Origin: JAMLHN01 sp035708745
GTDB lineage: Bacteria; Chloroflexota; Chloroflexia; Thermomicrobiales; UBA6265
NCBI GenBank assembly: GCA_035708745.1
Contig: DASTFJ010000053.1
Location: 1-9,563 of the forward strand
Reading direction: 5' to 3'
Length of the DNA stretch: 9,563 bases
Part shown: positions 1 through 6,158 of the stretch, in pieces
Layout: each line of letters opens with the position of its first letter
How positions within the stretch are numbered: position 1 is the stretch's first letter
Made by a program: the position numbers and the translations under genes
Notes under the pieces: model-generated
What the model was told of the DNA's origin: nothing
Database searches by the model: none
The model's input: only the letters and a program-made list of their open reading frames with translations

Positions 1-66
1 ATGGAAGCGGCTCAGCCATCATGCAGTCAGACTACACCGCGTCGATTCGCAGAACAAATGTTCCCG

Positions 67-1104
67 CTAGTCAAGGAGCTCCGCGAACGCGTCGAGATTC
101 GCGAAGACCGACGGGCCGCCGCCGGTGTGCAGATAGATGATTGCGTCGTCCGGCCCGAACATACCGGCGCGCACGTCCGCAATCAGCGCCGCCATCGCCT
201 TGCCGGTATAGACCGGATCGAGAATGATGGCCTCGGTCCGGGCTAGTAAGCCAATTGCAGCCATTCCTGCGTTGGTAGGAATGGCGTAGCCCTCGCCTAC
301 CTGCGTGTCATCGATGGAGATCTCGTTCAGCTCGAGACGGCGGTCCGAGCCAAGCAAATCGAGTGTCTCGTTCGTCAGTGGGAGGGCTTCCTGAGCAAGC
401 TCTGCCGTGGTCGCCTCGACGGCCACCCCTCGTATCTCGAATGGAGCGTCGAAGACGAGCGCACCGGCAACGAGTCCTGCCTGGGTGCCCTGGGAGCCGG
501 TCGGGAAGTAGAGCCGCTTCGGTTCGATGCCGTGCGCTCCGATTTGGTCCATCAGCTCGGCGACACAACGAACATAGCCAAGTGCTCCGATCGGCACGCT
601 ACCGCCGGTGGGAATCGAATAGGGCGTTTCGCCCTCTGTTTCGAGCAGCTCGACGACCCGGGCCATCTCGGTCTTGCGGTCGCCAGAACCGTCGACGAGG
701 TGGACATCGGCGCCCAGCAGCTCGTCCAGCAGCAGATTCCCGGTCAGCTCGGCGTTCCGGCGGGTATCGAGCACGAGCACGCATTTCAACCCCGCGATTG
801 CCGCGGCTGCGGCAGTCTGCCGGGCGTGGTTCGATTGGGCCGCTCCCTCGCTGATGAGCACGGTCGCGCCATTGTCGATCGCATCGCCAGTGAGATATTC
901 GAGCTTGCGCGACTTGTTCCCACCGAACGCGAGTCCGGTCATGTCATCCCGCTTGATCCAGATCTGCGGCGCGCGATCGCCCAATGCGCGCTCCAGATTG
1001 CCGGCGCGCACGAGCGGCGTTGGCAGAAACGTCAGTGGATAACGTGGAAACGCCTCCAGCCGCTGCCAGATATTGTGCTCGGTGACCAATTGCTCCTCCT
1101 TCAT
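67..1104 (-). CDS. D-cysteine desulfhydrase / ACC deaminase family PLP enzyme
   Basis: This is a 345-residue fold-type II PLP enzyme of the D-cysteine desulfhydrase / 1-aminocyclopropane-1-carboxylate deaminase family. Such enzymes cleave D-cysteine (to pyruvate, sulfide and ammonia) or ACC in the cytoplasm. The Schiff-base lysine is K64 in GGNKSRKLEY (61-70). SNHARQTAA (91-99) follows as the substrate/carboxylate loop. A glycine-rich phosphate-binding loop, FPTGSQGTQAG, lies further on, and the C-terminal part has the family block LARTEAIILDPVYTGKAM and then LHTGG. Length is normal for the family. The ATG at 1104 has no ribosome binding site in front of it. A strong AAGGAGG lies inside the first codons, so translation may really start at the TTG at 1089. 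The gene diverges from the aminotransferase at 1200. D-cysteine desulfhydrase is favoured over true ACC deaminase because ACC deaminases are a narrower subgroup, but the substrate cannot be fixed from sequence alone. Confidence 0.88.
   Translation of the reverse strand: MKEEQLVTEHNIWQRLEAFPRYPLTFLPTPLVRAGNLERALGDRAPQIWIKRDDMTGLAFGGNKSRKLEYLTGDAIDNGATVLISEGAAQSNHARQTAAAAAIAGLKCVLVLDTRRNAELTGNLLLDELLGADVHLVDGSGDRKTEMARVVELLETEGETPYSIPTGGSVPIGALGYVRCVAELMDQIGAHGIEPKRLYFPTGSQGTQAGLVAGALVFDAPFEIRGVAVEATTAELAQEALPLTNETLDLLGSDRRLELNEISIDDTQVGEGYAIPTNAGMAAIGLLARTEAIILDPVYTGKAMAALIADVRAGMFGPDDAIIYLHTGGGPSVFANLDAFAELLD
1093..1101 (-). promoter_or_regulatory. Strong Shine-Dalgarno pointing to a downstream TTG start
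   Basis: Reading the minus strand, AAGGAGGAG occupies codons 2-4 after the ATG at 1104. It ends a few bases before an in-frame TTG (1089-1087), with a 5-nt gap from the AGGAGG core. The bases in front of the ATG (GATATCGCG) show no ribosome binding site. The TTG is therefore the likelier start, which would shorten the protein by five residues. Confidence 0.5.
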
Positions 1105-1116
1105 CGCGATATCGCG
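1105..1116. promoter_or_regulatory. 12-bp perfect palindrome between divergent genes, possible operator
   Basis: CGCGATATCGCG is a perfect palindrome immediately upstream of the ATG at 1104, in the 95-bp spacer shared by two divergent PLP-enzyme genes. The position suits an operator or a 5' leader element. Short GC-rich palindromes do arise by chance, so this is only a candidate. Confidence 0.25.
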
Positions 1117-1151
1117 GGCGCGGTCTCGAACCGGGCGCTTGAAACGACCGA

Positions 1152-1157
1152 TATACT
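1152..1157 (+). promoter_or_regulatory. Candidate -10 box for the aminotransferase gene
   Basis: TATACT matches five of six bases of the sigma70 -10 consensus and would start transcription about 36 nt before the ATG at 1200. I see no convincing -35 element at 16-18 nt upstream, so the call is weak. Confidence 0.25.
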
Positions 1158-1199
1158 TCGGCGTGATATTCGCACGAGAACGCCCAGGGAGTCCGCAGC

Positions 1200-2573
1200 A
1201 TGGTGCAGGCAGCAGTCGAACCCGGATTGATCGGGGAATACGAAGACCGGTTCGCCGGTTCGCAGCGGATGCACCAGCGTTCCGCCAAAGCGCTCGCGGG
1301 CGGTATCGCGCACGACGGCCGGCACATCAAACCGTTTCCGCTTTATGTCGATCACGCGCAGGGAGCCTACAAGTGGGATGTCGATGGCAATCGCCTGATC
1401 GACTATGCCATGGGCCACGGTTCGCTGATCCTCGGGCACAACCATCCCGAGGTCATGGCCGCCGTGCACGAGGCCGCGGACAAGGGCACGCATTTTGGCT
1501 CGGGGCACGAAGCCGAGATCAAGTGGGCGGAAAAAGTCACCGAGCTGATTCCATCGGCCGATCTGGTGCGCTTCACCGCGTCCGGCACCGAGGCCACCCT
1601 GCTGGCGATGCGACTGGCCCGCGCCTATTCCGGCAAGCCGACGATTCTCAAGTTCGAAGGGCATTTCCACGGCTGGAACGACTATCTCATCAAAGGTGAA
1701 AAGCCGCCGTTCGAGAATCCCGGCAATCCCGGCGTGCCCGACGAAGTCGGCCGCACCGTGGCCGTGCTGCCCTCCGACGACTTGGGCATGGTCGAAGAGC
1801 GTTTGTCGCAGAGCGACATCGCCGCCATCATCATCGAACCGAGCGGCGGCTCCTGGTCCTCCATTCCGCTCGAAGTCGATTTTCTGCAGAATCTGCGCGA
1901 TCTGGCGACCAAAACCAACACGATTCTGATCTTCGACGAAGTCATCACCGGCTTCCGTTGGTCACCGGGCGGGGCGCAACGTCGTTTCGATGTTATTCCC
2001 GATATGACCACCATGGCGAAAATCCTGGCCGGCGGCTTCCCCGGCGGCGCGGTCGGCGGACGAGCCGACATCATGGAAGGGCTGATCTTCAAGGACGCCG
2101 CGTGGAATTCGACCAGAAAGGTCATACACCCGGGTACTTACAACGGCAACCCGGTGGCCGCGACCGCCGGCTATACCTGCCTCGGCATCTGCGCCAATCC
2201 CGAGATTCAGATCTATTGCGACGATCTAGCGGCCCGTTTGCGCACCGGAATCAACACCGTGCTGGAGAACCGGAATATCGACGGGTGCTCGTGGGGCGAA
2301 TCATCTGTTTGGCACGTGATGCTCGGTCAGAAGGTCAAGAACCGCACCGCCGGCGACATGCGCGCGCCGGAAGGGATTCCCTCGGATGTACTCAAGGCCA
2401 GCGGCGGCTCGCCACTGGTCAACTCGCTGGCGATCGCGATGGCGCTGGAAGGCGTCGATCTCTTCCACGGCGGCGGCTTGCTCAGCATCGCGCACACCAA
2501 GGACGATATCGATTTCACGGTCGAGGCGTTCGACAAGTCGCTCACGCGTCTTGAGGCTGACGGTCAGCTCTAG
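1200..2573 (+). CDS. Class III aminotransferase, glutamate-1-semialdehyde aminomutase-like
   Basis: This 457-residue PLP-dependent fold-type I aminotransferase belongs to class III, close to the glutamate-1-semialdehyde 2,1-aminomutase branch. Visible landmarks are the N-terminal DVDGNRLIDY block (60-69), the phosphate-binding FTASGTEA (125-132), FHGW (156-159), the cofactor aspartate D246 in IFDEVITGFR, the Schiff-base lysine K274 in AKILAGGFPGGA, and HPGTYNGNP in the C-terminal half. The start ATG is preceded by AGGGAG (1186-1191) with an 8-nt gap, which supports it. It is probably not the tetrapyrrole gene hemL. The protein is somewhat longer than usual hemL, the active-site lysine block reads GGFPGGAVGG where hemL products usually have a GGxPVGAYGG-type motif, and no haem genes are adjacent. 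It may transaminate an amino-acid or beta-amino-acid substrate, which I cannot name. It diverges from the D-cysteine desulfhydrase-like gene. Confidence 0.88.
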   Translation: MVQAAVEPGLIGEYEDRFAGSQRMHQRSAKALAGGIAHDGRHIKPFPLYVDHAQGAYKWDVDGNRLIDYAMGHGSLILGHNHPEVMAAVHEAADKGTHFGSGHEAEIKWAEKVTELIPSADLVRFTASGTEATLLAMRLARAYSGKPTILKFEGHFHGWNDYLIKGEKPPFENPGNPGVPDEVGRTVAVLPSDDLGMVEERLSQSDIAAIIIEPSGGSWSSIPLEVDFLQNLRDLATKTNTILIFDEVITGFRWSPGGAQRRFDVIPDMTTMAKILAGGFPGGAVGGRADIMEGLIFKDAAWNSTRKVIHPGTYNGNPVAATAGYTCLGICANPEIQIYCDDLAARLRTGINTVLENRNIDGCSWGESSVWHVMLGQKVKNRTAGDMRAPEGIPSDVLKASGGSPLVNSLAIAMALEGVDLFHGGGLLSIAHTKDDIDFTVEAFDKSLTRLEADGQL

Positions 2574-2799
2574 CGGACTGTCGTCATTAAAGTGCAGAGA
2601 TGCGGCCCTGGCGTTCAACGGGCGGCGCCGTCCCGCATCTGGCTCAGAGCCAACGTGGAGGTCGTCTGCCGCTTGCAGGCGATGCCGGATGTTTCCCAGT
2701 GTCCGATAGGTCGAGCGCGTCCCCGATCTGCCGCTCCGAAACCAGGCGCCGGCTCTTCCTCGACCCACTCCCCTCCTTGCGTTGCCTCTCCATTGCCCT

Positions 2800-3410
2800 C
2801 CGGGACGCTCCGTCCAATCTCCTCGCCTCTAGCCACCGCCTCCGCCACCGCCCGGCCCACCGGCAGCGATCGACCATCTTCTCAGGCCGCAGGGAGGGCG
2901 CCGGCATAATCCTCCCGTAATCCGGTGAGCACAGCGGCCCCGGCGATCTCCCGGAGATGCTCGGCGGCGCCGAACAAGCGTGCGGCCGGTCCCGGTCTGC
3001 CAGCCTCCAGGGTAAGGCAAGCCAACACCGTCAGTGTTACCGCCGCGCGCCACCGGTCCCGCTGGGCTCATGAGCGGGCCGGGCACTCCGCCAGGCTGGC
3101 CGCAGCCCCTGGGTAGTCGCTTTCGACGAACGCCACGTCGGCGCGGTGGAACAGGCCGCGACCAACTCGATGGCCAGTGACAGTCCCTCAAGATCGCGAC
3201 AGATCTGGGCAATAGCATTGGCACTTTGATTGTCGAGAATCAGCAGCAGGGCGCGTGGCTGTACGGCGCTTCGCAGGGCATCGAATGGCGGGATGCGCGG
3301 ATCCCTTGCCAGACCAAGGGCAGTGGCAATGGCACGCAGCACCTTCGCCAATCTGGCTGAGCTCCTGGCATCGCCGCGTGTACGGCCGGAAAAACCAGGG
3401 AAGCCGATTT
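2800..3410 (-). pseudogene. Relic of an AfsR/LuxR-type predicted-ATPase transcriptional regulator
   Basis: Minus-strand pieces line up with the large ATPase regulators (NB-ARC/STAND-like ATPase plus TPR repeats) common in Chloroflexota and Actinobacteria. The first piece, in a frame open from about 3410, reads RAIATALGL and then the Walker B-like LLLILDN (3229-3249). It jumps at once to AIAQICRDLEGLSLAIEL, although about 100 residues normally separate these motifs. At about 3150 the frame shifts by one and the sequence jumps to C-terminal, TPR-like text: AFVESDYPGAAASLAE, a TGA (3068-3070), then GRPGPAARLFGAAEHLR, another TGA (2882-2884), then GRSLPVGRAVAEAVA, the usual end of this family. 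Two in-frame stops, one frame change and at least two internal deletions mean it cannot make a working regulator. The ends are approximate. The N-terminus with the Walker A motif and any DNA-binding domain are absent. The flanks 2574-2799 and 3411-3567 hold nothing I recognise. Confidence 0.7.
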
Positions 3411-3583
3411 AGGAACCTTGATGGCGAATAAGCACTAAAAACAAGGACGTTGCAGAAGCAGTGGAGCGTCGCTCGCACGATGGCCACCACAACCCTTGTG
3501 TCCCAGGACTTCGAGTTACGTTCAGATTGACCGGTGGGCGATAATGGAGTGACCCCGCACGATGAGCAAGGAGGCAGGCAGAC

Positions 3584-4069
3584 ATGGTATCCCAACAGGG
3601 CGATTTGGCTTTACTCGATCATCCGGTCGCGCAAGAGCTGCTCCGTTCTCCCCTCCCGGCCCACCTGGCCTACGTCAGAAGCGATGGCGCACCCGATGTG
3701 GTGCCGATCGGCTTCCACTGGAACGGCAATGAGTTTGTGCTCGGCACGTTCCCGAACACCGTGAAAATGCACGCCCTCCACGACGGCGACAAGGTGGCGC
3801 TTTCGATCGACTCCGATTCGATGCCCTACAAGGTGCTGCGCATCCGCGGCAACGTGCGCACCGACGTTGTCGATGGCGTCGCGCCCGAGTACGAGGCGAT
3901 GACCCGGCGCACTCTGGGCGACGAGGCGGGAGCGGGCTGGATCGAACAGATGCGATCTATCACCGCGACGATGGCGCGGATCTTCGTCACGCCGGAGTGG
4001 GTCTGCGTGCAGGACTTTCAGACGCGCTTCCCAAACGAGCTGGAGCGGGCCATGGAAGCCGTCACCTGA
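3584..4069 (+). CDS. PPOX-class flavin/F420-binding split-barrel protein
   Basis: This 161-residue protein belongs to the pyridoxamine 5'-phosphate oxidase-like split-barrel superfamily. Members bind FMN or F420 as homodimers and act as oxidoreductases or cofactor carriers in the cytoplasm. The sheet pattern typical of the family is visible: HLAYVRSDGAPDVVPIGFHW (27-46), GNEFVLGTF, the helix TVKMHALHDGDKVALSID, then VLRIRGNVRT. The C-terminal region, with RIFVTPEWVCVQDF, is less conserved. The ATG has an excellent Shine-Dalgarno, AAGGAGG at 3568-3574, with a 9-nt gap, so the start is well supported. It stands alone between a regulator relic and an IS relic and has no operon partner. Substrate and cofactor cannot be told from the sequence. 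F420 use is possible but not shown. Confidence 0.8.
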   Translation: MVSQQGDLALLDHPVAQELLRSPLPAHLAYVRSDGAPDVVPIGFHWNGNEFVLGTFPNTVKMHALHDGDKVALSIDSDSMPYKVLRIRGNVRTDVVDGVAPEYEAMTRRTLGDEAGAGWIEQMRSITATMARIFVTPEWVCVQDFQTRFPNELERAMEAVT

Positions 4070-4085
4070 GGTCACGGCTCGGCTG

Positions 4086-4370
4086 CTGCCAACGCCGGTG
4101 GCGTCACTCCATGTTGGTTCGAAAGGAAAGTACCTCGGGAAGTCCGCCGCGCGGGGATCGATCTGGCGGTGGTCAAGCCACCAGCGGCCAAGGCCATATT
4201 CGTCTTGCTGCCCCGTCGCTGGGTCGTCGAGCGGGATTTTGGCTGGATCAGCCGCTTTCGCCGTTCGGCGCGCGACCAGGAACGGTCGCCGAGCCCTTGC
4301 AGGGATTCATTAGGTTGCCTTGAGCGTGCTCATATGGACGCGGATTGTTCCCGTCCTGGAAGAGCTATAA
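4086..4370 (+). mobile_element. 3' remnant of an IS5-family transposase
   Basis: The plus strand carries the C-terminal part of a DDE transposase of the IS5 family. The reading frame runs through EVRRAGIDLAVVKPP, then FVLLPRRWVVERDFGWISRF and RRSARDQE. This matches the family signature in which an R-x3-E motif (here RRWVVE) holds the catalytic glutamate and is followed by a tryptophan-containing stretch and RRLAKD-like text. After RDQER the frame shifts by one near 4285-4300. The last block reads LAGIH, a TAG at 4311-4313 where the family usually has tryptophan, then VALSVLIWTRIVPVLEEL ending at TAA 4368-4370. The N-terminal two thirds, with both catalytic aspartates, are missing, and no terminal inverted repeat is visible. 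It is therefore a dead remnant. Confidence 0.65.
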
Positions 4371-4391
4371 AGTGCATACCGGCCTCGAAGG

Positions 4392-4430
4392 GTCCGCTAC
4401 GCGTCATTCGCGGAATGTGGCGTAGCGGGC
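4392..4430. repeat. Long imperfect hairpin between IS relic and mocA operon end
   Basis: CCGCTACGC (4394-4402) pairs with GCGTAGCGG (4420-4428). Inside it, CATTC (4405-4409) pairs with GAATG (4413-4417) around a GCG loop, with a two-base mismatch between the stems. A T-G wobble and a G-C pair extend the outer stem to 4392/4430. It lies about 35 nt downstream of the minus-strand mocA stop and downstream of the IS relic on the plus strand. There is no T-run on either side, so it is not a classical intrinsic terminator. It could still end transcription, protect the 3' end of the mRNA, or be a dispersed palindromic repeat. Confidence 0.6.
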
Positions 4431-4464
4431 AGGCTGGGAGTTCGTCCCCCGATTTCTCGAAGCA

Positions 4465-5061
4465 TCAGCATTCCTGGATGAGGCGCTGGTAGTCCTCCTC
4501 GGTATCGATATCGAAGGGAACCGGACGGTCGAACTCGACGAGATGGACCCGATCCCAATGCGTCCTGACGATCGAACGCGCGCCGGTGTCACCGGTGAGC
4601 GCCAGCAGTTCTCGATCGTATCCCCGCCCGAAGACAACCGGACTGCGCGCATCTCCTTGCCAGGATGCCATGGCGATCGCATCGACCCGTCCATCGAAAG
4701 CGGAGAGCACGCGCATAAGGTCATCGCCCGAGAGATCCGGTTGATCCCCGAGCATCAAGAGCGTGCCGGTACGGTCCGGGTCGGCCTTCGCGACGGCTTC
4801 GACGATCGAGGAGCTCTGTCCCTCGACTGCACGCTCGTTGACGATCGCGCGCGCACGTCCCAGCTCGATCTGTTCGAGAATGCCGGGAGCAGCTTCGCCC
4901 AGGACGACGAGCACCTCCAGCAGATCGGCCGCGAGAGCCGCGTCGATCGCCCATTGCAGCAGGGGCCTGCCTCGGTAGTCCAGGAGTTGTTTCGGCCGGC
5001 CGAGCCGGCGGGAGAAACCGGCAGCAAGAATTGCTCCAGTTACCCCCGGCATTCTGCTCAT
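4465..5061 (-). CDS. mocA: MocA-like molybdenum cofactor nucleotidyltransferase
   Basis: This 198-residue NTP-transferase belongs to the MobA/MocA superfamily. MocA transfers CMP from CTP to molybdopterin to form the cytosine dinucleotide cofactor used by CO dehydrogenase and xanthine dehydrogenase-type enzymes. The nucleotide-binding signature GAILAAGFSRRLGRPKQLL is at residues 9-27. GDQPDL (105-110) supplies the metal-binding aspartate region. GDARSPVVF (136-144) and DIDTEEDY (184-191) match the substrate and C-terminal blocks. Length is normal. It begins three bases after the stop of the upstream XdhC-type gene, with no clear ribosome binding site of its own, so translational coupling is likely. 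It is the last gene of the five-gene operon, and a hairpin follows. A MobA-like GMP transfer is less likely given the XdhC and Cox neighbours. Confidence 0.85.
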   Translation of the reverse strand: MSRMPGVTGAILAAGFSRRLGRPKQLLDYRGRPLLQWAIDAALAADLLEVLVVLGEAAPGILEQIELGRARAIVNERAVEGQSSSIVEAVAKADPDRTGTLLMLGDQPDLSGDDLMRVLSAFDGRVDAIAMASWQGDARSPVVFGRGYDRELLALTGDTGARSIVRTHWDRVHLVEFDRPVPFDIDTEEDYQRLIQEC

Positions 5062-5064
5062 GAT

Positions 5065-5844
5065 CTACACGCGGTCGCGGATGTTGCCGGTCGCGGTGGT
5101 GAGCGGTTGGGCGTCACGATTGTGACGGACGGCGATGATCTCGGCCAGGATAGAGATCGCCATCTCTTCCGGCGTGCTGGCGCCGATATTGAGCCCGATC
5201 GGGCCGTGAATCCGCGCCATCTGCTCGTCGGTCGCGCCGGCTTCGGTGAGACGCACCCGGCGGTCGGCGCTGGTCTTGCGGCTGCCGACCGCGCCGATAT
5301 AGCGGGCATTGGTGCCAAGCGTGCCCATCAGCGCCGGTTCGTCGAACTTCGGATCGTGGGTCAGGATCACCACGTAGGTATTGCGATCGATCGGCACCTG
5401 CGCAATGGCGTCCTCCGGCCAGCCCTGTATGAGCTCATCGGCCATCGGGAAGCGCTCTTCGGTCAGGAGCTTGGCGCGGGCATCCGTCACGATCACCCGG
5501 AATCCGAGTTCCTTCCCAAAGGTCGCGACCGATTGCGCGACATGCACCGCACCGAAAATCAGCAAGGTTGGCGGAGATGGGAAGCTTTCGAAAAAGAGCT
5601 CGAACTCACCCGCGTCGATCGCAAACGATTCGGTCAGCGAGCGCTCATCATCGAGCAAGCGCTTCGCCTCGGGAATTGCCAGCTCGTCGAGCACCCGGTT
5701 TCCCAGCGAGCCGACGATACCGTCCGGCATGACGGCGAGCTTGTTGCCCGCGCCATCGCCCTTGACCACGGTCACCATCGACACGGGTACGGAGCCGGCA
5801 ATTGCCTTGCGGACGGCAGCAAAGACCGAGGCGGAATCGCTCAT
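5065..5844 (-). CDS. XdhC-family protein with Rossmann domain and degenerate CoxI domain
   Basis: This is a 259-residue XdhC-type maturation factor. XdhC proteins bind molybdenum cofactor and help sulfurate and insert it into xanthine dehydrogenase-type enzymes. The C-terminal two thirds form the XdhC Rossmann domain: LLIFGAVHVAQ (94-104), VVILTHDPKFD, RYIGAVGSRKT (181-191) and HGPIGLNIGASTPEEMA (213-229). The first 90 residues look like a worn copy of the XdhC/CoxI domain. MVTVVKGDGAGNKLAVM and GIVGSLGNRVLDELAIPEA parallel the neighbour's TVVKVEGSAP and LAGSVSGGCVETAVFDEA, but the conserved SGGCVE cysteine is lost. The ATG overlaps the upstream stop (ATGA), so coupled translation with the small XdhC gene is expected. 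The pair probably works as one factor split over two polypeptides. Confidence 0.87.
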   Translation of the reverse strand: MSDSASVFAAVRKAIAGSVPVSMVTVVKGDGAGNKLAVMPDGIVGSLGNRVLDELAIPEAKRLLDDERSLTESFAIDAGEFELFFESFPSPPTLLIFGAVHVAQSVATFGKELGFRVIVTDARAKLLTEERFPMADELIQGWPEDAIAQVPIDRNTYVVILTHDPKFDEPALMGTLGTNARYIGAVGSRKTSADRRVRLTEAGATDEQMARIHGPIGLNIGASTPEEMAISILAEIIAVRHNRDAQPLTTATGNIRDRV

Positions 5845-6158
5845 TCGACGGTGACAGGCTCCACGAAGACTTCGATCGTTCCCCCGCAGGCCAGCCCGAC
5901 GTCCCAGGCCATTTCGTCGGTAATGCCGAAGCGGATCAGCTTCGGCTGTCCCGTTTTGATCACTTCCTGGGCTTCATCGAAGACCGCGGTCTCGACGCAG
6001 CCGCCGCTCACCGAGCCAGCCAGATCGCCAGCGCTGGAAACGGCCATGGCGGCGCCCACCGGCCGCGGCGCCGATCCCTCGACCTTCACCACCGTGGCGA
6101 TCGCGACCTTGCTGCCGTTGGCATGCCATTGATCAATGTCGTGCAGCAGTTCTTTCAC
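5841..6158 (-). CDS. Stand-alone XdhC/CoxI-domain protein
   Basis: This 105-residue protein consists of the N-terminal XdhC_CoxI domain alone. Family signatures are GSAPRPVGAAMAV (28-40), GSVSGGCVE (48-56) with the conserved C54, and GLACGGTIEVFVEP (88-101) with C91. In full-length XdhC this domain precedes the Rossmann domain and takes part in molybdenum cofactor handling. Here the Rossmann domain is in the next gene, which overlaps by four bases. Translation starts at a GTG, clearly set by AGGGAGG (6167-6173) with an 8-nt gap. This start lies 26 bp inside the end of the upstream VWA gene. No signal peptide or membrane segment is visible, so a cytoplasmic role is expected. A truncated full-length XdhC is unlikely, because the C-terminal end of the domain is complete and the neighbour begins with its own full reading frame. 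Confidence 0.87.
   Translation of the reverse strand: MKELLHDIDQWHANGSKVAIATVVKVEGSAPRPVGAAMAVSSAGDLAGSVSGGCVETAVFDEAQEVIKTGQPKLIRFGITDEMAWDVGLACGGTIEVFVEPVTVE

Noticed and set aside
532..1230. A 232-codon plus-strand open frame
   Set aside because: It is mostly antisense to the D-cysteine desulfhydrase-like gene and runs into the start of the aminotransferase gene; no family resemblance.
2574..2799. A terminator or small gene after the aminotransferase
   Set aside because: No hairpin with a T-run and no frame with family resemblance or ribosome binding site was found. The open frames here look like random GC-rich translation.
3527..3545. TTGACC and GATAAT upstream of the PPOX gene as a promoter
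   Set aside because: The boxes are only 7 nt apart, too close for sigma70. Other -35 candidates at normal spacing match poorly.
3188..3595. A 135-codon minus-strand open frame across the regulator relic
   Set aside because: It is in a different frame from the recognisable relic blocks, and its cysteine- and arginine-rich translation resembles nothing.
4543..6132. A 529-codon plus-strand open frame
   Set aside because: It lies antisense to the MocA-like gene and both XdhC-type genes, which carry clear family motifs on the minus strand. Its translation resembles no known family and has the composition expected of a shadow frame in GC-rich DNA.
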